Assembly (NCBI GenBank): GCA_023135785.1 | Contig: JAGLSL010000012.1 | Coordinates: forward strand, 1-40,781 | Direction of reading: 5' to 3' | DNA from: a bacterium | Lineage (GTDB): Bacteria; CAIJMQ01 | Length of the DNA: 40,781 nucleotides | In this document: piece after piece, positions 1-7,859 of the stretch | Numbering within the stretch: position 1 is the stretch's first letter | How the letters are laid out: every line of letters begins with the position of its first letter | Notes under the pieces: generated by a model | Told to the model about the DNA's origin: nothing | What the model saw: the letters and a program-made list of their open reading frames with translations, nothing else | The model's database searches: none | Translations under genes and position numbers: made by a program

Positions 1-51
1 CATACAGAAAATAAAGCAGCGGGATAACAAAAAGAGTGAGCATCAAGGCGC
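1..51. repeat. 51-nt exact copy of part of the second RND gene
   Basis: Bases 1-51 are identical to 11087-11137, near the 3' end of the second RND pump gene, and the match stops at base 52. On the minus strand it would encode the same transmembrane segment. If base 1 is a contig end, this is what a shared assembly-graph k-mer looks like. A real partial duplication is the alternative. Confidence 0.9.
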
Positions 52-97
52 CTATCTGATTTATAAGACGGGTCAATTACCTTCTACAAAAAAGGAA

Positions 98-157
98 GTA
101 TAACAATAGAGCTGATGCACAGCATTTTCACAGGTGCCTTCAGCCATTTTGTTGGGC
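98..157 (-). other. attC-like recombination site (cassette B 3' end)
   Basis: Read on the minus strand, the site opens with GCCCAAC (151-157), a perfect RYYYAAC R'' box, and closes with GTTATAC (98-104), a near GTTRRRY R' box. The outer arms pair as AACAA/TTGTT. An inner arm pairs as GCTGA/TCAGC at equal spacing on both sides, the R/L box arrangement of integron attC sites. The stop codon of the upstream gene lies just inside it, as is usual for cassettes. This was judged by eye, without a covariance model. Confidence 0.6.
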
Positions 158-1027
158 ATCTTTTATTCTGTATGCTCGCCACTTTGAGCTATCGTGACAG
201 CAAATTGTCCAAATCTCTTTTATTCGTTTAATGAATCCCTTAGGGAGAGGCACACGTGCTTTTGGATTGTGGATAATCATTGATTCCTCAAACAAATTGA
301 AGGCCAAAGAAAAAAATGAACAGTCGGAATACAGCACCGCTGAAATCAAACTATTGTCCTCAGATAGAAAAAACTTTGTGTCGATATCCGGTCCATTGAC
401 TTTCGGAATGCTCCCACAAGATTCGACACCTTCACCGACAACTCCTTTACCTTGGTCAACTATTACATAAGGGTTCCCTAAACCATGCGTTGCTCTCATG
501 ATTGTCGGCGGCCACAAGGTAGCCCTCGGACTGAGCTTCGATGAGCTAACAGCGATAATACAGACGTCGTTCGCTGACACTATTCCTTTTTCGAGATACT
601 GCGTATACTTTTGCTTTTTATCCTCGAGTGCACTGCGGATACGTAAAACAATTTGTGCTACAGGAACTTTCCGAGCTATGGAAGCCCCACAAACTATCGG
701 CGGAACCGAATTAGGCTTATGCTCATCTCCATGTCCGGGACAAATGGCTTCAATGAAAACCCTCTTCCTGTCTTTTTCGACGACAAAATCTGGTCCATAA
801 TCGGTGCTCTTTGGCTCATACCCTTCAAACTTCAACATCTTTGCCATCATCATTTCCCATAATCGTGCGTTTGTGTCTCGGTCGAGTTCCTGCTCGAAAT
901 GGGAATCTTCTAATCCATCAATAGATGAAAAAAGCTCAACAATTCTTTTACGGAGCGGAAAGAACTCTGAATCTTTAGGTAACCCTTTGAGGAAAATGCT
1001 ATTCGGATATTTTTCAAAGATATTCAT
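140..1027 (-). CDS. Hypothetical cassette-borne protein, possible degenerate PD-(D/E)xK nuclease fold
   Basis: I do not recognise a family for this 295-residue soluble protein. An acidic helix, a GPD motif (Asp about residue 80) and, 13 residues on, a strand ending FIEA (Glu about 93) recall a PD-(D/E)xK nuclease core. The usual lysine after the glutamate is absent (E-A-I), so nuclease activity is only a guess. I chose ATG 1027 over an upstream GTG at 1057 because the GTG lies inside the attC-like site, while the ATG sits about 12 nt after its GTTGGGC boundary, the normal spacing for a cassette gene. The last residues (AQQNG) are encoded by the R'' box of the next site. Carriage on a mobile cassette is the main clue to its role. 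Confidence 0.7.
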   Translation of the reverse strand: MNIFEKYPNSIFLKGLPKDSEFFPLRKRIVELFSSIDGLEDSHFEQELDRDTNARLWEMMMAKMLKFEGYEPKSTDYGPDFVVEKDRKRVFIEAICPGHGDEHKPNSVPPIVCGASIARKVPVAQIVLRIRSALEDKKQKYTQYLEKGIVSANDVCIIAVSSSKLSPRATLWPPTIMRATHGLGNPYVIVDQGKGVVGEGVESCGSIPKVNGPDIDTKFFLSEDNSLISAVLYSDCSFFSLAFNLFEESMIIHNPKARVPLPKGFIKRIKEIWTICCHDSSKWRAYRIKDAQQNG

Positions 1028-1038
1028 TATCCCATATT

Positions 1039-1110
1039 GCCCAACATCAAAACTCACCTATTGCTATGGAATGCAACTAAATAGCGGTCAGGTGAAGCGC
1101 ATTGTTATGA
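1039..1110 (-). other. attC-like recombination site between cassettes A and B
   Basis: On the minus strand the site runs from TCATAAC (1104-1110) to GTTGGGC (1039-1045), a perfect GTTRRRY. The outer arms pair AACA/TGTT. The inner arms pair TCACCT/AGGTGA with equal spacing. A further GCTAT/ATAGC stem encloses the terminal loop. This layout (R box, spacer, L box, variable stem) is that of integron attC sites. The TAA stop of the upstream gene overlaps the R'' box. Length is 72 nt, within the known attC range. Confidence 0.7.
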
Positions 1111-1587
1111 GTTTTTTTTAGTCTCAATCTTTTCTTTGCATTCTAGGACATCTTTATTTAGTGTTTCTTGTAAATAATCTGAAAGATTGTTTATAAATTT
1201 TTTTGCATTTTGAAAATCATAAATTGCTGATCTATATTTCTTTAATGATTTATAAGCGCAACCTCTTAGGTAATAGGCATCTGCATTTTCTGACTCTGAA
1301 GAAATTATATTTGTTAATTGTTCGATTTCGCTGTTAGCTTCAGCTTTTTGAAGATTTTCTTTGATTTTTTTTAATGAGCATATGTTTCCTGCGACGACTA
1401 GACCACTTGAAATAAAAACAAATAGAAAAAGATGAAGGACATATTCAATATTGTTTATATTTAAGAATAACAAAATAATTATTATGACATAGGAAGCAAG
1501 TAAACAGTAATTCAAGGAATTTTCTGCTCCCTCTACTACTTTATTGGTCGGTATTGTAGGTTGTTTTAATTTTATATCTTTTGTCAT
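1105..1587 (-). CDS. Small membrane protein with one TPR-like repeat (cassette A)
   Basis: The 160-residue protein has a short polar N-terminus, two hydrophobic spans (about residues 28-44 and 48-68) separated by an Asn-rich turn, and a cytoplasmic-type tail. The tail contains a TPR-like unit (ADAYYLRGCAYKSLKKYRSAIYDF, about 102-125, in shortened form) and a lysine-rich end. No enzymatic motif is visible. It is the first gene after a strong promoter and a GTTAAGC cassette boundary, and its stop codon falls in the next attC-like site. It is therefore probably the promoter-proximal cassette. The function is unknown; the TPR unit suggests protein binding at the membrane. Confidence 0.75.
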   Translation of the reverse strand: MTKDIKLKQPTIPTNKVVEGAENSLNYCLLASYVIIIILLFLNINNIEYVLHLFLFVFISSGLVVAGNICSLKKIKENLQKAEANSEIEQLTNIISSESENADAYYLRGCAYKSLKKYRSAIYDFQNAKKFINNLSDYLQETLNKDVLECKEKIETKKNS

Positions 1588-1606
1588 TATTAGTTCATTT
1601 TTTTAT

Positions 1607-1646
1607 GCTTAACATGTATTATACGGACTAAATAATAATCTGACAA
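1607..1646 (-). promoter_or_regulatory. Sigma70-type promoter followed by a GTTRRRY cassette boundary
   Basis: On the minus strand, TTGTCA (1641-1646), a 17-nt spacer and TATAAT (1618-1623) form a strong promoter. Five nucleotides further on is GTTAAGC (1607-1613), a perfect GTTRRRY motif, and the first cassette gene starts 19 nt later. A promoter directly before the first cassette resembles the Pc/attI arrangement, but the adjacent upstream gene is a patatin-like lipoprotein, not an integrase. Confidence 0.7.
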
Positions 1647-1748
1647 ATATTGCCAACTTATCCTATTCTACTCTTTCTCTGTCAAAAAACTAATAAAAAT
1701 AGAACCGTCTGCTTTTCCCAATCAATTTTTTACTCACTTACTTTCAGC

Positions 1749-2954
1749 TTACTCCATCCCAGGAGGCGATTTTCTCCAAGGATATCCTTGCAAAGTCTCT
1801 TCAAAACCCAAATCAAAAAGCGCCTGCATTTCAACAGGGTCAAAAAGCTCTTTTGCTTTAGATACATGGGTTACCGGGATAGAGGCAAGATTAAAATCAC
1901 CGTTCCTTGCTCTTGTAAAAACATATAAGTAAATGATGTCGCCTACGCTTTGGGTATTGAGCATCGTTTCAATGGTGCGTTCCGCTATAGCAGGTATTTT
2001 ATCCGGAATCTCTTCCCAAACAGCATCTGTATAACCATTTCTAATAACATAAATTTTGTACTGTATCTTATAAATATCTACTCCTTTTTCTTCGGCGGCT
2101 TTCTCAATACCCTGGATAACATCATAAAGAAAAAACACCTGCTTTATTACCCCGCCGTCAACATGCATCTCATCATACTTTTCGTCATTAGCCTCCGCCT
2201 CTAAATAAACTGGAGGGAGTGCAATTGGAATGGACGCTGACGCTAATATGACTTTGCGAAACAACTTTAAAGCATTACCACCGCCTATGGACGCAATTTT
2301 GCCCATATCCCAAATAACAAGCTGTTGCGCATCCAAATTAGTAGTTCCCACATAAAGCCTGCGGCCTTTGTTATATTCAATAGTTATCTCTTTTAGTAAT
2401 TCTGTATCAAAGTATCGTTCAATAAGATATTCCAAAGGCTTGGTGCTGGCAAAGGCATTACGAGATGGATGTATCCGTAAAATATCCTTTGTTGAATACT
2501 TAGTATATAATTCCTTTAATGTATCGTCATGCCCGCTTCCTAAAAAGGCAAGCGGCGCAATTATCGCTCCGGTACTTATTCCAGTAACAACCTTAAAAAC
2601 CGGCCGTGTCCCGGACTGTGACCATCCGTTAAGTAATCCTGCGCCATAAGCACCGTTGGCAGCTCCACCCGAAAGAGCAAGTAGGTAATAAGTCTGTTTA
2701 GTTTTAAAATTAAAGAAAGAAGGTTCCCTTTTTTCTTCTTGTTCCAACAACTTAACAAAATCTTTCTTAAAAAAATCATTTGGGCTTCCACTGAACGCCC
2801 TGATGTCTTGCATGCCGAAAACTCGGACATCATTTAATAAATTTTCTGGGACAGCGTGACGCACTCTTGCGCAGCCGGAAATAAACAAGGGAATAAACAA
2901 AATGATTATACTAAACAAACATGATCGCTTTTTTATCTTTAGGCACATATACAT
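1749..2954 (-). CDS. Patatin-like phospholipase lipoprotein
   Basis: This 401-residue protein begins with a lipoprotein signal peptide (lipobox FISGC, Cys about 28), so it is probably anchored in the outer membrane. The patatin core is complete: the glycine-rich oxyanion segment GGAANGAYGAG (about 96-106), the nucleophile elbow GISTG (Ser about 127) and the DGG motif holding the catalytic Asp. Members of the family hydrolyse acyl chains from phospholipids or other esters with a Ser-Asp dyad. A Shine-Dalgarno GGAGAG precedes the ATG. The next three genes on the same strand include a PlsC-like acyltransferase and a glycosyltransferase, which suggests a lipid or envelope remodelling context. The substrate is not predictable. 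Confidence 0.88.
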   Translation of the reverse strand: MYMCLKIKKRSCLFSIIILFIPLFISGCARVRHAVPENLLNDVRVFGMQDIRAFSGSPNDFFKKDFVKLLEQEEKREPSFFNFKTKQTYYLLALSGGAANGAYGAGLLNGWSQSGTRPVFKVVTGISTGAIIAPLAFLGSGHDDTLKELYTKYSTKDILRIHPSRNAFASTKPLEYLIERYFDTELLKEITIEYNKGRRLYVGTTNLDAQQLVIWDMGKIASIGGGNALKLFRKVILASASIPIALPPVYLEAEANDEKYDEMHVDGGVIKQVFFLYDVIQGIEKAAEEKGVDIYKIQYKIYVIRNGYTDAVWEEIPDKIPAIAERTIETMLNTQSVGDIIYLYVFTRARNGDFNLASIPVTHVSKAKELFDPVEMQALFDLGFEETLQGYPWRKSPPGME

Positions 2955-2977
2955 TAAACTCTCCTATTGTAGCAGGG

Positions 2978-3196
2978 CTAACCTTTCTTAAATAGTGTGA
3001 ACTTGTTGCTTTTGTGTTCAGATTTAAGTGAATTTTTTTCACCACAAACAAAATACGGACAGCTAAAGTATTTTTTCTTGTCATTACACCAATCCTCTCT
3101 CCCTTTTTTATCTAAATGGATACCTTTTCCAAGAATCTTACACATATAGAAAACTTTTCCGGACCGATTAGACTTCTTAAGATATGGACAACTCAT
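2978..3196 (-). CDS. Small cysteine-rich protein, possible metal binding
   Basis: A 72-residue protein with CPYL at the N-terminus (Cys3), further cysteines at 19, 37 and 46, and a closing CPYF-V-C (46-51). The duplicated CPY pattern and basic character are typical of small uncharacterised proteins presumed to bind zinc or an iron-sulfur cluster; that function is inference. It starts 6 nt after the glycosyltransferase stop codon, with which it is probably cotranscribed. Confidence 0.65.
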   Translation of the reverse strand: MSCPYLKKSNRSGKVFYMCKILGKGIHLDKKGREDWCNDKKKYFSCPYFVCGEKNSLKSEHKSNKFTLFKKG

Positions 3197-3202
3197 AATT
3201 TA

Positions 3203-3886
3203 TCAAGGACAACTAACATAATCTTTTTCAAACTCTCCAGTCTTTGGCCACATATAATACCTAATGGTATTCAACAAGCCCATTTTAATAATTCTACGTC
3301 CTGAAGTAACCGCATGTAAATTGCATAAATAACGAATTTTATGAATTTTTCTCAAGATAGAGGAAAATTCTGTATCTTCAAGAAAATATACAGGGAACCC
3401 TCCCACTTCTTCAAAGATTTCCTTTCTTATGGCAATTCCACAGCAGCCAGGAAGAGTAGGCTGTCCAATTTTGTCTTTTATTACGAAGTAGAAGTTGGCA
3501 ACAACTTCAGAAAAGAGCAACTTGGGTTCTCTTTCTTTAAATCTGAACCAACCGCAAAAGGCAGATAAGTCTTTATTACTTGCAAATACTTTATATGCTT
3601 TTTGTAGGTATCCTTGAGGCAAAATAGTATCTGCATCAACAAAAAGTAAGTATTTACCTTTTGCGGATTTAGCGCCATAATTACGCACTGCTCCTACAGC
3701 TTTGGATAGACTGTGAACTACAAGATTTGTATATCTTCTTGCTATCTTTAGTGAATTGTCTTTACTCCCGGCATCACTAACTATTACTTCGTAATCGAAA
3801 CTTACATTTTGACTGCAGATAGACATAAGGGCATCCTCAAGATATTTTTCTTCATTAAAAACTGGAATAATTATACTCAGTTCCAT
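3203..3886 (-). CDS. Glycosyltransferase family 2
   Basis: This 227-residue protein opens with the GT-A nucleotide-sugar fold (LSIIIPVFNEEKYLEDAL) and has an acidic DAGS turn. It carries the metal-binding DAD motif (about 99-101, LLFVDADT) and a later FLEDTEF segment matching the ED acceptor-site motif. It lacks a strong transmembrane tail, although the C-terminus has an amphipathic stretch. Such enzymes transfer sugars from nucleotide donors to lipids or polysaccharides. The ATG follows the stop codon of the PlsC-like gene with no gap, so the two are coupled. A glycolipid role is suggested by this neighbour, not proven. Confidence 0.88.
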   Translation of the reverse strand: MELSIIIPVFNEEKYLEDALMSICSQNVSFDYEVIVSDAGSKDNSLKIARRYTNLVVHSLSKAVGAVRNYGAKSAKGKYLLFVDADTILPQGYLQKAYKVFASNKDLSAFCGWFRFKEREPKLLFSEVVANFYFVIKDKIGQPTLPGCCGIAIRKEIFEEVGGFPVYFLEDTEFSSILRKIHKIRYLCNLHAVTSGRRIIKMGLLNTIRYYMWPKTGEFEKDYVSCP

Positions 3887-4471
3887 TTAGCTTGTTTGAA
3901 ATTTCCTAAGGACTTCTTTCTTAAAGAATTTTATCGAATCATTATCCTTGGTAGAAGATAGATAAAAAGGCTCAGAAAATTCCACTTTAATCTTACTCCA
4001 TCCTATTTTTTTATTAGATGCGGGAAGAACTTTTTCAACTCCTTCTATCATCGCAAGAATAACGGGCACTTCTGCCTTTGTTGCAGCAAAAAATGCTCCT
4101 TTATAAAAAGTTTTCTTGTTTATCCCACCTTGAGGAAAAATCACTACAATTTCTCCTCCTTTTAATAGCCCTATTATCCTCCGTAATCCACTTATAGACG
4201 ATTTATCCTGCACAGGAATTGAACCAATCCACCTCGGGATAAGAGAATAGAAGGGATGATGAAACATAAATTCGGCAGAAGTGAATCTCGGTGGTCGCGG
4301 AAGAGCACAGGCAAGGATAGGCCCATCCAAAAAAGACTTATGTTCTGCAATTACTACCATACCTTCTTCTGAAAGATTTTTTAAGCCTTTTATTCTCATT
4401 AAAAATAGTATCTTAAAAAGAACCTTCCCAATTTTCGTCGCATATTTGTAAGAATCTCTTAAACTACGCAT
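3887..4471 (-). CDS. 1-acyl-glycerol-3-phosphate acyltransferase-like (PlsC family)
   Basis: The 194-residue protein carries the acyltransferase HX4D motif (HKSFLD, His about 44, Asp about 49). A downstream FPQGG segment replaces the usual FPEG substrate-binding motif, with Glu changed to Gln. The family transfers acyl chains to lysophosphatidate or related acceptors at the inner face of the membrane. The N-terminus is amphipathic rather than a clear membrane span. It is the first gene of a tight cluster with the GT2 gene. The sequence does not decide between a phospholipid and a glycolipid substrate. No Shine-Dalgarno is visible before this ATG. Confidence 0.85.
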   Translation of the reverse strand: MRSLRDSYKYATKIGKVLFKILFLMRIKGLKNLSEEGMVVIAEHKSFLDGPILACALPRPPRFTSAEFMFHHPFYSLIPRWIGSIPVQDKSSISGLRRIIGLLKGGEIVVIFPQGGINKKTFYKGAFFAATKAEVPVILAMIEGVEKVLPASNKKIGWSKIKVEFSEPFYLSSTKDNDSIKFFKKEVLRKFQTS

Positions 4472-4623
4472 AGATAGTAATTTTTTTGCTTTTTCTATTT
4501 TCTATCAAATCTTGGAGCTGACATCTCCCTTCAAATATTCTCTATTCCATACTATCTCAGATAACTTCCGATACTTTCTGTTATAATCAGATAGCTGATT
4601 ATTTTCAATAAAAGCACGTTTTG

Positions 4624-4740
4624 TCAGTCTTCAGATATAGACAAGGCATAATCTCTCTTTTTTGATTCGACTTTCTTACCTTTTAGCTTCTCTGTTAAAG
4701 GATACTGCTTTCTTTTCATCTCTTCATATTTCTTTCTCAT
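4624..4740 (-). CDS. Possible 38-residue basic protein coupled to the RND gene
   Basis: A small reading frame starts with an ATG overlapping the TGA of the first RND gene (ATGA overlap) and runs 38 codons, beginning MRKKYEEMKRKQYPL and ending LSISED. It is rich in Lys and Glu with no membrane span. The coupling favours translation, but at this length it could be chance. The rest of 4472-4736 shows no other gene. Confidence 0.35.
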   Translation of the reverse strand: MRKKYEEMKRKQYPLTEKLKGKKVESKKRDYALSISED

Positions 4741-7700
4741 TCATCTCCAATCACTCTTCTACTTACTTCTTTTCTTGTTCGATGAGCGATATCGTCTAAG
4801 ATGCTGTAAACTGTAGGAACAATTATTAGAGTTAAGAAAGTAGAAACTACCAGCCCTCCAATAACTGCTAAAGCCATAGGAGCTCTCAACTCTGAGCCTT
4901 CTGAGTTGCTTATAGCCATAGGAAGCATTCCAAATGTAGCCGTAGCTGCCGTTAATAAAACTGCTCTTAATTTAGTTACTCCCCCCTGAATAAGCGCGTC
5001 ATTTTTACTCATACCCTTAGATCTAAGCTGATTAACGTAATCCACAAGGACTATCCCATTATTAACTACAATACCGGTAAGAATAATGACGCCGAGAAGA
5101 GAAACCATAGAAAGACTATTGCCGGTTAATAACAGTATCAAAATTACACCAGTTATTCCAAATGGAACGGTAAACATCACTGTAAAGGGATGTACCAACG
5201 ATTCAAACTGGGCAGCCATAATCATATATACCAATAATATTGCTAAAATAAATACAGTGCCTAAGGCAACAAATGTCTCACGCATTCGTTTTGCCTCCCC
5301 GCCATATTCTACGAAATACTCTGAGGGCAAATTTGTCTCTTTTATCTTGGCTTTTATATCATTTAATATGCTTCCTAAATCCCTATCAGAGAAGTTAGCG
5401 GTAATAGATGTTTTCCTCTTTTGATTTTCCCGGTAAAGCTTAACAGGGCCTTTCCCTTCCATAATCTTTGCAACATCCTCTAAATGATGTTGAGAACCAA
5501 GACTTGAAAAAATAACCGCGCGTTTTACATCATCAAAGGTTTGACTATCTTCGTCTCGATATTGTACTCGCAGGTCAAATTCATCACCAGCTGTCCGGTA
5601 GCGGGTAGCAACCTGACCTTCAAAGTTAGCCCGCATAACAGAAGCTATCTGACCAACATTTAATCCTAATTGAGATGCTTTATCTCTATCTATCACGAAC
5701 CGTAACTCTGGCTTGCCGCTTCGAAGAGTTGTATCTATATCATAAAGACCTTGTATCGGCTTTATTTTGGTCACGATCTCATTTGCTATCTGCTCTAATT
5801 TAACCAAATCCTTGCCAAATATTTTTATCTCAATAGGAATCTGTCCCGTGCCTCCTGAGGTAATAAATCTGGCCAGATCAAGAAACTCGATTTTGGTTCC
5901 TTCAATTTGAGGAAATTGCTTACGAATAGCATTTTGTATTTGCATACTTGAACGCTTTCGTTTGCTCTTATCCACTAAATGAGCAAATATCATTGCCTCA
6001 TTTACGCCGGTATTACCTATCCCACTGCCACTAAAGGCAATATCCACCTTTGACCCTTCCATTAACCCGGTAAAAGTTCCTAAAACATCTGCTTCTTTCT
6101 GCCGCATCATAATATCTTCTACTTGTTTAACCACCCGGTCGGTTTCATCCAAACTTGTGCCAACAGGTGTCTTAACTTTAACTATAACTAACCCGGGGTC
6201 AATTACCGGCATAAATTCTTTACCCACAAAAGGCAAAAAACACATACTCAGAGCAAATATCACTACGGCTGCTACAGAAACCTTAACACGGTGGCGAAGA
6301 GCAATGACAAGAGTTTTCTTATACCAATCTTTTAAGAAATTGAATCCTCTTTCACCAAAATCCTTTTCGTAATCTTTTTTTGATTTCTCCTTTTTAAATA
6401 TCTTAGAGGCCATCATCGGGATTAAAGTAAGGGCGGTAAATAAAGAACCGATAAGCGCAAAGGTAACAGTGAGAGCCAATCCCTGGGAAAGTTTTCCCGC
6501 GATGCCCGTGGCATAGATTAAAGGTAAAAAGACAGCGATAGTAGTAAGAGTAGAGGCAGTAATAGCCGTACCCACTTCACTTGTGCCTACAATGGCTGCT
6601 TGCCTTTTATTCTTACCTTCCTCTAAATGCCGGAAGATATTTTCAATAACGATAATGGCATTAGAAACAAGCATACCTACCCCCAAGGCAAGACCGCTCA
6701 TCGTCATTATATTCAGGCTAAAACCCGCGAAATAGACAGCGATAAAGGTAGCCAAAATCGATAACGGAATAGATAAAGCAATGGCAAAAGTCGGCCGCCA
6801 ATTACGCAAAAATAAAAAAAGAATTATAACCGCTAAAAGTCCACCCCAGATAGCATCACTGGCAGTAGTAGAAATCATCAGTTGAGTAATCCTCCCTTGA
6901 TCCAAGGCAGTATATATCTTAATATCAGCGGGAAGATCTTTTCTTACCTCTTTTAATTTTTCCTTTATGCCGTTTGCTACCTCCAAGTCATTTGCTCCCG
7001 ATTCCTTAGTAACGGCTAATATAAGGCCGTTCTTTTTATTGGTGCGGCTATAGTTTCGGACCTCAGTATGGGTATCATAGACTTCGGCAAAATCCTTTAG
7101 ATATACCGGCTTCTGCTCTCTGACAGTAATTACTGTATTTCTTATCTGGTCTAAATTTTCAAATTCTCCCAGTGTGCGCAAAAGATACTCTGTATAACCC
7201 CTGGTAATATGTCCACCGGAAAGATCGAGATTCTCATATCTCAAAGTAGATATTACCCGCAGAATAGGAATATTAAGCGCTTCAAGTTTTTCTTTATCAA
7301 TCCTTACCTGAATCTCCCTTTCCCGCCCACCCATAATCATACAAGTGGCAACACCATCAACCATCTCAAGGCGGTCTTTTATCTGGTCTTTAACTAATGT
7401 TCTTAAATCTCTTAAATCTCTTTCTCCGGTAATTCCCAAAGCGAGAATGGGAATAATCGACGGGTCAAACTTGATAACAATAGGTTTATCTATGCCTTCA
7501 GGGAGAAAGTCTTCAACTACTCCAATGGCATCGCGCATATCCTGGGCAGCAAAATCAACATTAGTGCCCCACTCAAACTCCACCATTATAATAGAGATTT
7601 CTTCCTGGGAGACAGAATCTACTGTCTTGACATTCTTAACTTTGCTTACTGCTGCTTCAATGGGCTTTGTAACAAGAGTCTCTATATCTTCTGAGGCAGC

Positions 7701-7859
7701 GCCTTCATAAGTGGTAATAACCGAGGCTGTAGGATAGGTCAAATCAGGCATAACCTCTACAGTTAACTTGGATAAAGATATTATCCCCAAGACGACAATA
7801 ATACCAATTAACATCAAAACCGTAATAGAACGATTTACAGAAAATTCAGGCAGATTCAT
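4737..7859 (-). CDS. RND efflux transporter, HAE/AcrB-like (pump 1)
   Basis: At 1040 residues this is a full-length inner-membrane RND permease: N-terminal transmembrane span, large periplasmic porter loop, central transmembrane block with GVGML, second porter loop, and C-terminal transmembrane block. It would exchange protons for drugs, lipids or other hydrophobic substrates in a tripartite complex with the adjacent adaptor and TolC-like protein. In TM4 the usual V-D-D or V-D-N of HAE pumps reads V-S-N, so the conserved Asp of the proton relay is missing. The TM10 Lys position is Asn (VVNNGI), which is common in this subgroup. The ATG overlaps the adaptor stop codon (ATGA). The operon is TetR, TolC-like, adaptor, RND. 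Confidence 0.93.
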   Translation of the reverse strand: MNLPEFSVNRSITVLMLIGIIVVLGIISLSKLTVEVMPDLTYPTASVITTYEGAASEDIETLVTKPIEAAVSKVKNVKTVDSVSQEEISIIMVEFEWGTNVDFAAQDMRDAIGVVEDFLPEGIDKPIVIKFDPSIIPILALGITGERDLRDLRTLVKDQIKDRLEMVDGVATCMIMGGREREIQVRIDKEKLEALNIPILRVISTLRYENLDLSGGHITRGYTEYLLRTLGEFENLDQIRNTVITVREQKPVYLKDFAEVYDTHTEVRNYSRTNKKNGLILAVTKESGANDLEVANGIKEKLKEVRKDLPADIKIYTALDQGRITQLMISTTASDAIWGGLLAVIILFLFLRNWRPTFAIALSIPLSILATFIAVYFAGFSLNIMTMSGLALGVGMLVSNAIIVIENIFRHLEEGKNKRQAAIVGTSEVGTAITASTLTTIAVFLPLIYATGIAGKLSQGLALTVTFALIGSLFTALTLIPMMASKIFKKEKSKKDYEKDFGERGFNFLKDWYKKTLVIALRHRVKVSVAAVVIFALSMCFLPFVGKEFMPVIDPGLVIVKVKTPVGTSLDETDRVVKQVEDIMMRQKEADVLGTFTGLMEGSKVDIAFSGSGIGNTGVNEAMIFAHLVDKSKRKRSSMQIQNAIRKQFPQIEGTKIEFLDLARFITSGGTGQIPIEIKIFGKDLVKLEQIANEIVTKIKPIQGLYDIDTTLRSGKPELRFVIDRDKASQLGLNVGQIASVMRANFEGQVATRYRTAGDEFDLRVQYRDEDSQTFDDVKRAVIFSSLGSQHHLEDVAKIMEGKGPVKLYRENQKRKTSITANFSDRDLGSILNDIKAKIKETNLPSEYFVEYGGEAKRMRETFVALGTVFILAILLVYMIMAAQFESLVHPFTVMFTVPFGITGVILILLLTGNSLSMVSLLGVIILTGIVVNNGIVLVDYVNQLRSKGMSKNDALIQGGVTKLRAVLLTAATATFGMLPMAISNSEGSELRAPMALAVIGGLVVSTFLTLIIVPTVYSILDDIAHRTRKEVSRRVIGDE

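Noticed and set aside
1027-1057. GTG at 1057 as start of the cassette B gene
   Set aside because: It lies within the attC-like site; the ATG at 1027 fits cassette spacing.
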